64,000 nt of DNA from Liolophura sinensis (GCF_032854445.1 NC_088305.1:20748955-20812954), one strand, 5' to 3'; shown: positions 13,094 to 24,695, numbered from the stretch's first letter. A program made the numbers and translations. The notes: generated by a model from the sequence alone, not told the origin.

Positions 13094-13588
13094 CAACATA
13101 ATGAGTATGTACTTGGATTGGCTGCAATTACATGTATACATGTGTATCAGTTTAACAGTTAATGTCATTCACTTTGAGGTACTGTACCTGGCTTGGTAGA
13201 GGGATGGGATAAAGGTCAATTACATCTGTGTGACCAATGTTACCATAGCCCAAATTAACTTGATCTTGACCCATGTGACATAATTATCGAGATCAGTCCT
13301 TGTTATCTCACTCGTATCCTGCGAGTTCATGTACAGGCTGTGTTAGACTTTATAGGACTTACATAGTTGCACAGACCGTATTAGTTAAATGAATACGGCA
13401 GGATAATTATTTTTAATTGGCCATGCTTAATTACAGCATCTGATATATGTCTGATTAGTTTGTGTGATGTATCATGTGTGTGGCATCCCCCTGATAAATG
13501 CCCACGTGTTTGACATGTGTAGCACTGTCAAGGCCATACATGTATCTTGAGCTGTTTTAGTTCTGGAAAATGTGTGGATGCCAGAACT

Positions 13589-13789
13589 ACCCTAAATGAC
13601 CCACAAAGATTTCGCCCACAAAAGTGCATTATTATTTTTGGTGCTGAAACTTACTGAAACGGTTTGCCAGTAGAATGTCATCCCATCTTCCAAACAAACC
13701 TCAAGACATTTTTCTAAAATCAATAGAACTCCCAGAATCAGGGAAAACGGCCAAGCTAGTCATGGACGAAAGTTATGGTCATTTAGGGT
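13589..13789. mobile_element. MITE family C
   Basis: 201 bp with inverted ends ACCCTAAATGACC / GGTCATTTAGGGT. The interior is shared with 14886-15091: TGGTGCTGAAACTTACTG, CATCCCATCTTCCAAACAAA, ATCAATAGAACTCCCAGAAT, AGTCATGGACGAAAGTTA. No coding capacity. Confidence 0.75.
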
Positions 13790-14885
13790 GATCAAATGAC
13801 CATATTAAAACTGACAAGTAAAATATGATAGATCATGTACTGTAGGCAGTAGCCGATTATGCTAGCCACTGGGATTCACACCTACCCAAGAAATAAAACG
13901 TTTAAGCTATTTCTTACTTGAAATAATGAATGAGAAAGGCTGAGGGCTACTTTGGCATCAATGTTTCAGCCATATCGTGGCAGCTGTTTTCTTACATATG
14001 TGAAGGAATATTGTTAGGTACATGTGCACTAGTCACAATCTCCCCCGCCAGTATACATATACATGTAAATATATATTCATTTTGCTTCAGTTTCCAACCG
14101 TATGCTGATAACAGCCCAATCGGGGATGCAAATAGGCCATAACCCATTGACTTGGACTGCGGGAGTACATATGTACTTATAATATTCCAGCACACTGGGA
14201 AGGCTGTAACTCACAAGTAGCTGCTTTTTAGTATTGTATTTTACAAATATATTTACATCACCATGTTGTAATATGTTTTTTGTTGTAAATATGTGTTTGT
14301 TATAAATTTGGGCAGCAATAGAAGTTTGTACTTCTGTTTTATTGCTTCCAAAAAATAGTGCTGATCGTCATCATGTAAGAGAAATAATTTAAAGTTTGTG
14401 ATTGATTAACTTGTGTAATGTAGTTGTGGGAGAGCTGTAGCTCACATTTGGAATGCTGAGGTACGGGAATCTTGAAGGCCCAGGATTTATGGCTGTAACT
14501 CTACCAAGGGCTTATCATATCTTGTTTTGTAGCTGTGATCTGTTCAAGCTTCTAATTGAGCAATTAAATCTGTGACTGGGCTTTGTTGTGTAAAGTTCAG
14601 GGTGGGTGGGTTCTATGGGAAGTGTGGGGGTAATTAGGGTGAGGTGAAGCATGGCCTTAGCACTCTGATTATTTGACAGGTGGGAGCCCCTGGGGACAGG
14701 TGTATAGAAGAGGTTGGGGAATACAGAAATGATTCACACATACTATGAGATGTGAACTGTGAAAATGTTACCTTTTCTGTCTGATAAAGCGTCTAAAGGA
14801 AAAAAAAACAAAAACAAAAAATTTGTACAGCAGTTATATGATCCATCTCTTCTCACAAATCTTTTTGGAAGTTTGTGAATTGTTT

Positions 14886-15091
14886 ACCCTAAATGACATA
14901 AGAATTTGATCACAAAACATCATTTTTGGAGGCATATAAATGTCACGAGATTCTACGTTTGGTGCTAAAATTTGCATATTCCTGGTAAGGTATCATCCTA
15001 CCTTCCAAACACCTTTCTAAAACCAGTAGAACTTCAGAATCAGGAGAAATAAGCAACTTAGTCATGGACGAAATTTTAGGTCATTTAGGGT
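14886..15091. mobile_element. MITE family C
   Basis: 206 bp; ends ACCCTAAATGACA / AGGTCATTTAGGGT; interior CATCCTACCTTCCAAACACC, ACCAGTAGAACTTCAGAATC, AGTCATGGACGAAATTTT. Same orientation as the copy 1.1 kb upstream. No clear target duplication. Confidence 0.75.
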
Positions 15092-15914
15092 AGGTCAGTT
15101 TCAGTATTTGTTTTGTTTGTTTGTTCGTTTTTTTTTTCTTTTCTTTTTGTTTTTGTTTTTTTAAATTTCCAAGATGAAGTATTTCTCCGAAAATGGAAGT
15201 CAAACATTAAGTAAACCATTGCTTATGCATGCCAGTAAAGATGTTGCTTAATTAAAAAAAAAAAAGTTTGAAATTGTTATAAAATGATTTGGCAAAATAA
15301 TATATGCTGTTTAATATAAATAGCATGATAAATGTTGATTGTATAATTCTGAATAGTTGTTTATTGTTTTCGGGTCTGGAATGTTCACTGTGGAGAAGTG
15401 AAGTAGTTGTGATATCCTGAATTTTCACCAGGCTTTTTATCGGGTCACTCGGCAGAATGTGCTGTTGTCAAGAATAAAGCATGAGAACAGATAACTTCAC
15501 AGAGCCTCCATTCATAACTTGTATAGTTTTCGAAAGAAAACTTTTGAGTCCAGTTATATTATTAGCACGGAAATCGATGTGTTTCTATTTATTTATGTAT
15601 TTTAATTTTTGTCACCATGTGAAGGCATTATTGGAATTTGACCTAATGAACATTGTAGAGCATATGAGAATGAACACAAATCACTGTCTTCATTGTTGAA
15701 TAACCATGTTGGATTGGGTAATGTCATATAGAGTGGTTCAGTGTCAAGATGAATATTCACTTTGATGGTTGCCCATGACGATGCATGAAACAGTCCTGTG
15801 AGCCTGTTTGCTGATAAATTGGAAACTTTTCAGGTATTCGTTTTCAGTTGCCGTGGGTGCCTTCTTCAGTTTACATGTAATATTGTCAGTGACCTTCAAA
15901 CCTTACAGTTAGTG

Positions 15915-16116
15915 CCCTAATTCCTCAACCTTTTCAGATATGAAGGAACAACTTTCATTACAATCCATGCACATTTTTAATTTGATCTTGGAGACAAAAC
16001 GACTTGGGTTTGATTGGCCAGTTTCACAGCTTCACAAAAAGTACAATTTCATCAGTCTACACAGTAAAAATGCTTTAACACCTTTGTAAACATGTGAAAT
16101 GGTTGAGGAATTACAC
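15915..16116 (+). mobile_element. MITE family A copy
   Basis: Left end CCCTAATTCCTCAACCTTTT, interior TTAATTTGATCTTGGAGACA, GATTGGCCAGTTTCACAGCT, TACAATTTCATCAGTCTACA, right end GGTTGAGGAATTACAC. Inverted ends are about 20 bp with mismatches. It lies about 200 bp before the SINE next to exon A. Confidence 0.8.
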
Positions 16117-16221
16117 CTCCAACGTTCATTGAAGACCGCTTTTCTTTCGTACATGTTTGTCACGGAAAAGGTCATCAGTAACTTTTGAAAGGTCATCTGT
16201 TTATCCTGAGCACGTCAGTTT

Positions 16222-16244
16222 CCCCCCCCCCCCCCCCCCCCCCC
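16222..16244. repeat. Poly-C tract, 23 bp
   Basis: Uninterrupted C homopolymer; length may be unreliable in assembly. Confidence 0.95.
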
Positions 16245-16314
16245 GTCTTGAAACTGACCTCCATCGTTCAAGTGGAAAGTTCTTGAGTGCATAGCCTTAA
16301 ACAGGAGTGAAATA

Positions 16315-16561
16315 TTTTTTTATACATCTATTTATTTGATTGGTGTTTTACGGCGTACTCAAGAATATTTCATTTGTACGACGGCGGTCAGCAGAATGAC
16401 GAAAACCGGTCAGAGCCCAGTGGAAACTGACGACCGTCCGCAGGTTGCTGGCAGACCCTCCCACATATGGCCCGGAGAGGAAGCCAGCATGAACTGGACT
16501 TGAACTCACAGCCACTGGATCATTACCGTGCGCTAACGCGCTAACCAACAAGCCCCTTAAC
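16315..16561 (-). mobile_element. SINE family 1, near full length, next to exon A
   Basis: Tail, ACGCCGTACTC-type 3' end, GCAGGTTGCTGGCAGACC, AGGAAGCCAGCATGAACTGG and the tRNA-like head (GCGCTAACGCGCTAACCAAC) read on the minus strand. The 9-bp duplication AGTGAAATA is at 16306-16314 and 16562-16570. The right-hand copy ends 32 bp before the first base of exon A. About 20 bases between the B box and A box are missing compared with full copies. Confidence 0.9.
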
Positions 16562-16602
16562 AGTGAAATAAATAAGTGAAATCAATTTTGTTTGTATTGC
16601 AG

Positions 16603-16746
16603 GGAGAACAATTCAGCCCCATGAGCTCTGCTCTATCATGGCCAGGTCCACGTACTGTCATTGTCCCACGCACGGATCAGGGGTTTGGATTTACACTGCG
16701 CCACTTCATTGTCTACCCACCAGAATCCGCCACAGATAACTTAGCG
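16603..16746 (+). CDS. ARHGAP21: ARHGAP21/23 exon A: start of PDZ domain
   Basis: 48 codons, phase 0 at both ends. The acceptor is ttgtattgcag just before the exon and the donor is gtgaga just after. The protein reads [10 protein letters not shown] at residues 12-21 (first PDZ strand), the carboxylate-binding loop GFGF at 27-30, then [13 protein letters not shown] at 31-43, all near-identical to vertebrate ARHGAP21/23. A Met at residue 7 (16621-16623) could start translation, but the good acceptor and the family's longer N-terminus favour an upstream exon that I could not identify. A full-length minus-strand SINE sits immediately upstream; its target-site duplication ends 32 bp before this exon. 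Confidence 0.93.
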
Positions 16747-18129
16747 GTGAGAGCTCTTATTTTATTGCTGTATTACAATATTTCGAAATAATTTTAACAC
16801 AGGTTCATTATGTACAATAGTACTGGAAAAAGAGTGTATGTTTAATTTATGGTACCCAAAATCACCTTGTTTATGTGTGTATTTTTTTTTTTTTTTTGGC
16901 AAAATGTTCGTTTTTTAGCCTTGTTTTTAGCCATGTACTAAATATAATTTCAACATATCCAGTGCAACTCTTTGTCTGAAATGGCCTTTGAGTTGGTCCT
17001 GTATGTTACATGGCTGAAAATAGCTGTTTCCTTGTTTCTGTTCTGGTTGGTTTGAAGGCCAAAATCTCCATTACCCAGTGAACAGTTAATTGTATGGGCA
17101 CATGTATAGTCATGTTAGTGTGGGGGAAAAAACAGTAAACAAATAAGAGGGAAAAAAAGAAGATAAAAAAACAACAACAACCGAACAATGCAACCAATGC
17201 AGAACATATTAAAAAAATATCATACAAATTATTGTGTTATGAATGAATTTCATATTTCCAAGGCCAAAAATAGAGCCTATGGAATGAGAATGATTGTGTG
17301 TAATTTACAGTCATGGATGTGATTCATATTTTTTGGCTTTTCTTACTGTCTTTTTTTTTTTGTTTTGCTTTTTTATGGTGAACTCAAGCTTGTGAAAAAA
17401 CAGAAAATAATGGATGGTGTTTTTACATAAACTACAAATGTACTGTAATCATTGTAGAGTATGTGCACATGTGAACAGAAAGCATGTGTAGGTGAGATAA
17501 AAAAAAGGGGGAAAAAAAAAACTAACAATAACAGGAATTCAGTTCATTGTGTACATTATAGTTTCTGTCCATCTGCATCTGTCCATCTGTGTGCAATCGT
17601 CGTCTATAAAATAATGAAGTTCCACACGTGAGGAGTTCTGCTGATGAGGACTCATCAGTACTTGGTTATCACGTGTCAAGGCGACACTTACATTTGAATT
17701 ATACAGTAAAAACTGCCTGTGGACATCGATCATGAACATACTCCTCCAACACTGACTACATTATTGTGACATTTTTAGACAAAGGGAGATAACTCCCAAA
17801 ACCTCATGGTAGGGATGCCATACAAGCATGGTGGAAATACAGGTGTATGTACGTGTGTCTGCTGTTATGGAGATGTATTTCCAAGCCTCTTGACTGTGAT
17901 ATTTAGGTTTTGGGTGAAAAAAAAATCCAAAAGCAGACATCACTGACAGTTAAGACATTCAGTGTGAACATGTCGTTTTTAATTTTTTGTAGCTTGAAAA
18001 ATCAGAAGAGGATAGAAGAAGTAGTGTACATTAATGGGGGTTAAATTTAGTGAATTTATTGGGATAGATGAGTAAGATCAGGACTTCAAATGCTCTTGCA
18101 TTTATTCATTTTACCTGTGAATGATCTTG

Positions 18130-18241
18130 GGTTTCCCCCTAGGGCTCTGCCCGTTTTTTCTCCCACCATATTGCTGACTGTCATTGTATCGTATCGTATT
18201 CTTGATTATGACGTAAAACTCCAATGAAATAAACAAATAAA
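18130..18241 (+). mobile_element. SINE family 1, 3' fragment
   Basis: GGGTTTCCCCCTAGGGCTCT, TCTCCCACCATATTGCTG and a GTAAAACTCCAATGAAATAA tail match the 3' half of family 1 in order. No clear duplication was found. Confidence 0.7.
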
Positions 18242-19682
18242 TGAACCATTTAGCATTTTACACAGCACAATTCCACATGCACACTTGTAGACTTCAATAA
18301 TTTGATCGTTGACACGGTAAGGCTCAATATAAGTTTTGCGGCATCCTACACATATGTGTACACACATTAGAAAAAAAAGAGGTTGAAGTATGTACTGTTT
18401 GTAGGCTGACAAAAACCAAGAGGGGGGGAAAGAGTCTTCGTTCAAGTGGAGAAATTAACCGAGTTTGGTTTGCACAATTGCCAGCACATATATCATTGTC
18501 TTGTTCTGCTGCTGTATTATAGCCACAAGTGGATTAAGTGGCTCCCATTGAGCTAGCGGTACTAAATATACCCCAACTACATGTATAGGCAGGGCAGGCC
18601 GAGGCCACTTATAATGAACGGGATGTTTGCTGGTTATAAGGACGTGTGGTTTTAAGCCCCTGTAGTTAACATTCGGGTGCTGTGATATTAGAAAGAATCT
18701 TAAGGTCGACGACCTGTTGTCTGAGGTTTTTTTTTTAGTCTTACCAGATAAAAATTGATATTTATAATATGGTGAATGGTTTTACTTATATTCTTGCAGT
18801 CTTTGCTGGCTCGATTATGATAAAGCTAAAATGTTGTTCTTGAGATATATGTTTCATGAAAAAATATTCTGCAAATGGAACATATTTTCAGTGTGTAGAC
18901 TTAACAAAAGGGTTATCTCACTAAAGTATGTAATGTCTCCATACCATTGACTGGCATTGGTCAGTTGGACACAATATGGGGGGAATCTTGATTCCAAGCA
19001 AATCATGTCCTCGGGACAGTTTATGAAACATTTACAGAATTATTTATATTTTGTAACTACATGTACTGCACTTTTACATCAGGGGCCAAGTCCACAAAGC
19101 CAGTTTTAAAATTTGAAACATGATTTTAGAGCCTTTTTTTTAATCAAGCCTGTGAAGTTAAAATTTTGATCAATGTTATTTTAAAACAGATGTGTGAAAA
19201 TTTCAGCTTCTAAAACTAAGAACTATGCATTGTGACAAATTTTTACGCAAGTCAGAAATGTCTTTGTGAAATCGGCTTCTGACTCCGGATCAGAAATCTG
19301 TCTTAGTCTTAAAATCATACTTACTTGTACATGTAGTCTAAACTTGCGGTATTATTTGTCTTACTTTACTTTAACGTTTGGTATTAAAATGAAAATCACA
19401 TTTTTTAAGTCTCACATAAGTCTATGACAGCCTTGTGATTAGGGACCCAAATTTATGAAGCATCAGAAATTCAAACAAATCTACAATTAAAATGTTTAAC
19501 TTTCGCAGGTTTAAAAGTTGTACACTGATTCTTTACTGCAGAACAGTGTGTGAACCATTATTTGAGTTCTTGCCTGTTTTGAGTTTGACGTTTTAAGCAC
19601 TTGCAATTTATAAGTATAAGTTTCAAGTTGGTAAATATGAGCTCTGGGCATGAAAAAATACAACGTACATATACAGAGAACA

Positions 19683-19840
19683 GACAGGTGTTTATTAGCT
19701 GGTGACGTTTCAGTATAGCCTCTAATACTGGTAACGTTTCGGTATAGCCTCTAATACTGGTAACGTTTCGGTATAGCTTCTAATACCATATGATATATTA
19801 GAAGCAATACCGAAAAGTTACCAGCTAATAAACACAGGAG
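19683..19840. repeat. Foldback with tandem arm
   Basis: Left arm GGTGTTTATTAGCTGGTGAC then three near-copies of GTTTCGGTATAGCCTCTAAT; right arm TAGAAGCAATACCGAAAAGT and TACCAGCTAATAAACAC, the complement. The centre is CATATGATATAT. It would form a long imperfect hairpin. Confidence 0.85.
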
Positions 19841-20167
19841 TTGTTGTGCTTATGAAACCTGTCTGTTCACCTATACAACCCCAACTCCTATATGCCTCTG
19901 AAAGAAGATGTACAGAGAAGATCTACAGTAGCTGAATATGCACATAGCCTGGTACTTAGGCTTGGTTAATTGCTTTTAAAGTGATTTACAAAGAACAAAA
20001 GTTTCCATTGTGTTGGCCTTAAGCAGGTGAAGCAGTAGTGTTTAGTGAAGGGAAGGTCTCCCTGGACTGGTAATTGTGTCTGACATTTCCCAGTCTGCTC
20101 TTCACACTGCCTGTAAACTGATATTGGGTCTGGGTCTGGGGCTAGAGGTCAGTCTCCAGTGGCCCAG

Positions 20168-20220
20168 TCCCCCCAACCCCCCAATCCCCCAACCCCCCCA
20201 ACCCCCCAACCCCCCAACCC
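20168..20220. repeat. C-rich repeat, CCCCCCAA type
   Basis: About seven units of five to seven C followed by AA or AAT. The minus strand has runs of G separated by TT, a potential G-quadruplex. Confidence 0.93.
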
Positions 20221-20661
20221 TCTTCTCTCTACAGTCCTTTTTTCTTCACATCCCTGAAAACACATCCCTGTAAACACATCCCTCTACCAAATCTACTAGA
20301 TTACACAGGTATGGTACGTATATGTCTAGAGGCAACTTCTGACTGTCAGGGAATCATCAGGTTTGAGATGCACCCTTAAACCAGAACTGCAGCCTACATC
20401 ATATTCACAAATACATGCCTTACTCAGGAGTCCTTGAAATTCGGTGAAGTTGATAAATTGTGCTTTTGAGACTCATTATTTCAGTCCCATCCAACTTTAT
20501 GGGATGGGAACTAGGGATGAAAGTGGAGGCTGGGGGTAGAACATAGCGTGACATTCAGAGAATTCCTTTATTATTGTCTAGGGGTATACTGCAGCCAGAA
20601 CTGCCTGCAAGTATTTCATAATGCTGGCCCTAAAGAACTAATGGCCTGGAGACATACTGTG

Positions 20662-20878
20662 CATGTAATTCTCCAACCTTTTCACATGTTTGTAAGGTGT
20701 TTAGTCAAGCATATTCAGAAGGTACTATTTGGTGTAGTCTCCTAAAATTAACGTTTTGTTAAGCCCAGAAATTGGCTAATCTAACCTATGTAGTTTTGTC
20801 TCCATAATGAAATTATGAGTGTGTATAAACTGCACTGAATGATGCTCTTTCATATGTGTAAAGGTTGAGGGATTTAAG
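20662..20878 (-). mobile_element. MITE family A copy
   Basis: + strand text: GTAATTCTCCAACCTTTTCA, AAGCATATTCAGAAGGTACT, GTTAAGCCCAGAAATTGGC, TGTAGTTTTGTCTCCATAAT, CTCTTTCATATGTGTAAAGG, TTGAGGGATTTAAG then TA. Confidence 0.78.
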
Positions 20879-21348
20879 TACATGTACTTTTTCACCATCC
20901 CCATCCCCATCTCCCTTAATGTAGATCTCACATGTCATATTTTTGCCTTTTTGGGACAGATTTCATTAAATAAATTTACAGTATATACATGTATACTATT
21001 TAGTGCTACAGAGTGGACAGGTGTGCTTACCATCTTAGCTCATAGGTCATTTTCCCCTGCCCTTAGATCTTAATCTGTGGGTGTCTGTCTTGCCTGGTTT
21101 ACTAGCCCTGCCCTCAGTTTACCATCTCTCACCCCAGACCAAAAGCCTAAGTGTTGATCTGACTTTTGTTCATGTCACAGCACAGTACATGAGTATGTAC
21201 ATGTATCCGGCTGTTCCGTCAAACACACCTCCAGGTACAGGTAGGGGCAATTACACGTAAGTTAACATGGATGGGATGAGACAGGGGGGAAAGTTTGAAA
21301 TTTCTGAATCAGAAGAATTTCTGAACAGTAGAATGAATGCTGCTCTGA

Positions 21349-21470
21349 GGTTTAAATCCAGCCCATACTGGCTTATCCTTCAGTCATATGTCAGAAGGAC
21401 TGCCGGGAACCAGCAGGTGGTCGGGTGTTTCCTCAGGACTCCTCATGCCTGGTTTCAAGTGAAATAAATA
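21349..21470 (+). mobile_element. Degenerate SINE family 1 relative
   Basis: GGTTTAAATCCAGCCCATAC, then TGGCTT, GTCAGAAGGACTGCCGGGAA, GGTTTCAAGTGAAATAAATA in the order of the family-1 B box, body and 3' end. Divergence and deletions are large, so this is an old copy or a related subfamily. Confidence 0.45.
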
Positions 21471-21739
21471 AGAACACAGAAAACAGGTATATGTGCATGT
21501 GGGTGTGAAATAAGGAATTTTACAAACTGTTGGGAGAGACAATTCAGGAAAAATGATTTCTCCCAATTAATGACCAGTATTTTATATAAGGTACTAGTAG
21601 TTGAAATCTCCAGAAGTTCAGTCCCATTGTATAGGTGAAAAAAAACCTGATCATACAAATTTAAAATAGCTAAACAATTCTAGGAGTACAGTATATTCTT
21701 GAATATGTTGGTATAAAATTAAAAGTACATGTAAAAGTG

Positions 21740-22252
21740 AAAGAGATGAAATATGAATTCTTGTATACTGCCATATAAATTGAAAAGAAATGAAATATTG
21801 TTGGGTACTGGCATATAAATTGAAAAGAAATGAAATATTGTTGGGTACTGGCATATAAATTGAAAAGAAATGAAATATTGTTGGGTACTGGCATATAAAT
21901 TGAAAAGAAATGAAATGTTCTTGTGTACTGCCATATAAATTTGAAATAGATAAAATGGTTTAGTCTAAAATAGTTTGGTTTTAGAAAAGTAACTGAGGTG
22001 AAATTTGAATCGTTGTGTACTGCCATATGAATTGAAAATAAGTGAAATATTGTTATGCACTGTCATATAAATTTGAAATAAGTGAAATATTCTTATGCAC
22101 TGTCATATAAATTTAAAATAAGTGAAATATTCTTATGCACTGTCATAGATTTAAAATGAATGAAATATTCTTATGTACTGTCATATAAATTTAATAGAGG
22201 TGAAATATTCTTATGCACTGTCATAAATTTAAAAGAGATGAAATATTCTTCA
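21740..22252. repeat. 40-bp minisatellite, TGAAATATTGTTGGGTACTG type
   Basis: 40-bp units TGAAATATTGTTGGGTACTG + GCATATAAATTGAAAAGAAA, near-identical at 21790-21910 and diverging outward to a TTCTTATGCACTGTCATATA form by 22240. Minus-strand open frames across it are low-complexity by-products. Confidence 0.93.
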
Positions 22253-22536
22253 GTACAACATGAAACCCCAATCAGATTAACTCTGTGGAGATCTACATGT
22301 ACACTACATTCACTGCCTGGCTGGCCTAAGGTTATTGAAGGGCAGACTGTATCAGACATGTGCCTCACCTCCCAACCAGTCAGGCTCTGGCTCGCTGCGT
22401 ACACATACCTGGTGGGTTGTCAGACTCACAGATGGTCAGACGTTTTTCAGCCTTCTACCTAAGGTTTTACAAGTGTTTGTGGAGATTGTGTAACCTTAAT
22501 ACCTGTAGCTCCTCGTGCTCATGTAAGCAGTGTATT

Positions 22537-23036
22537 TCTGTACATGTACATGTATGTCAATCAAGCAGAATGTGTACATGTACATGTATGTCAATCAAGC
22601 AGAATGTGTACAGGTACATGTATGTCAATCAAGCAGAATGTGTACATGTATGTCAATCAAGCAGAATGTGTACATGTACATCTATGTCAATCAAGCAGAA
22701 TGTGTACATGTACATGTATGTCAATCAAGCAGAATGTGTATGTGTTTGTCAATCAAGCAGAATGTGTACATGTACATGTATGTCAATCAATCAGAATGTG
22801 TACATGTATGTCAATCAAGCAGAATGTGTACAGGTACATGTATGTCAATCAAGCAGAAAGTGTACGTGTATGTCAATCAAGCAGAATGTGTACATGTACA
22901 TGTATGTCAATCAATCAGAATGTGTACAGGTACATGTATGTCAATCAAGCAGAATGTGTACATGTATGTCAATCTAGCAGAATGTGTACATGTACATGTG
23001 TGTCAATCAAGCAGAATGTGTACATGTAACATGTAA
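22537..23036. repeat. Minisatellite of 28/34-bp units, ATGTCAATCAAGCAGAATGT
   Basis: About 16 units of TATGTCAATCAAGCAGAATG + TGTACATG with an optional extra TACATG (or CAGGTACATG). All three + frames stay open across most of it, because no unit contains a stop in any frame and unit length rotates the frame. Confidence 0.95.
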
Positions 23037-24592
23037 CTTATTAATAGAATTTTAGGTCTTTTTTGATAATATGTGTTTGAGAACTGAAAACTAAAAAGGA
23101 AAATTTATGTACACTTGTATAGTTACTTATATACAGGTATGCATACATACATGTACACCTAATACCATAGTTCTGCTCCTCTTCCCGTTTTTTCTGGTTT
23201 GTTTTTTTTTTTGTCTTTTTTTTTGGCCAGTCTGCTCATTCATTTACATACATCTATATTGGTAAAAATAACCTGTTAAAGGGAAATAAACAAGTATGTT
23301 GAAGATTTCTAAAGTAACAATTTCTTTGAAAAAAATCACATAACCTTGTACATGTACGTGTAGTTTGATGCATTAATGTAATGTCTATTGTGTCTAAGTT
23401 GTGTAGTTTTACATGAAGGTTATAGCAAAACTTGTGCTTGAATACTAGATGCTAAGGTGTCAGTGAACGAAGGGAATATGAGCGTGGGGAGTATAAGTGC
23501 TCCAGTGCAGTGTTTTTCCTGATCTAGTTTTTTTTTCTCTCACCAGGACATAAAATAATAAATCTGTGATCAAATGTCTAGATTAGGGGTTTAAACTATT
23601 TATCTGTGTACAGTATCAGATGGTGATATGGCACGTACATCTGCCAAAGCTTTATAATCCAAATCATATTCAGAATTAGAGTGGTCCACTTGTGCAAATC
23701 TGTGCCGTGCGGATTCATCATGGAGCAGAGCACTTGTGTACTTTAAGTTAGATTTGATCAGACACAGTATTTGGTGTTCTAGCCTTTGTACATGTAATCC
23801 AGTCAGATCTGGATTACAGCCATGTTTACAGGTACAGAATCCTTAACCTATGAGTACATGTTGGATATTTAATTCTATTCTGCTCACAAATGTATTGTGT
23901 ATACACTATTGAGGATTTTTGACATGTTTTGTGAAAAATATGCCAAAAAAATTGGGATTTCATGCACGTGTAACCAAAGACTTCAACGTCTTCTCTAGGG
24001 GGTAATACATCCGTTTACATGTTCTTTGTGCAGATCTGTGTTTCTTTGTTGTTGTGAGCAAAAATCATATCAACCTTACATGTATTAAGCTTATCATTTT
24101 ACAAAACCGGAGCTGCCATTTTCCATATCTGCACCATTTCGAAATCTGCACCATAAAAATAAGCAGTCAGCCCTCAAACTCCAAAGGATAAAAAGTCTTT
24201 CGAGAAGGAAATGTCCTGTATGAAGTTTATGTGAAAGTGTCTCCGGGTACATAAGCTGTTGCCTGATGGTGTCAGTGTGGCTGCTGTTTTATGGCTGATT
24301 GAGGCAGGGTACCATTTGCCCCAGGGACTGTGAGGTAGAGATAAGAGACTTGCTGACCCAAGTAAAACCTTGGGTTTCTGTTCTATTTAAGCTGTGTAAA
24401 AGTGCTTGACCGACATTTACAGAGTACAGTTTGTGTATATATTCCTTCTCGTTTCCCATCCCAAACTGCCTGGTGTTTCCTTATTCTAACCAGGAATTAG
24501 TGAAATTATTAGGGGTTGTTTTTAGTGGAGGACTTCTAGATGATGAAGGCTGTAGTTGACCAGAAAATTCAACCAAAGACATGCAAATATCA

Positions 24593-24695
24593 GAGGTAAA
24601 CAGATGTCAAAAATATTTGTTTTGACGCTGAAACGTACATTTTTTCAGTAAGATATCATCAGTAGAATAGTAATGGACTAAACTTTGTGTCATTA
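24593..24695 (+). mobile_element. Possible degenerate MITE family C
   Basis: GTTTTGACGCTGAAACGTAC, TTCAGTAAGATATCATCAGT and ACTAAACTTTGTGTCATTAC follow the order of the family-C interior, weakly. Confidence 0.3.

Larger units (their letters stand above)
1..16602. other. Upstream intron or 5' flank of the ARHGAP21/23 gene
   Basis: No protein-coding exon recognised. The stretch holds the repeats listed separately: SINE copies (791-869, 1655-2032, 2052-2310, 12682-12955, 12994-13093, 16315-16561), MITEs (6228-6449, 7126-7331, 7868-8040, 8331-8543, 12200-12307, 13589-13789, 14886-15091, 15915-16116), minisatellites (3890-4665, 4868-5075) and (TA)n tracts. Between them I see only AT-rich sequence with scattered TACATGTA palindromes. 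The open frames here are short and show no family match. A first exon encoding the N-terminus, or a non-coding exon, could be hidden here but cannot be recognised without transcript data. Confidence 0.6.

Noticed and set aside
16621-16623. ATG in exon A as the certain start codon
   Set aside because: A good acceptor precedes the exon and the family has a longer N-terminus, so an internal exon is more likely.
21670-22026. 118-codon minus-strand frame rich in Phe and Tyr
   Set aside because: Produced by the 40-bp array; the peptide repeats with the unit.
22360-22977. 205-codon and overlapping 160-codon open frames
   Set aside because: They are created by the 28/34-bp minisatellite, which is stop-free in all three frames; no splice or start context.
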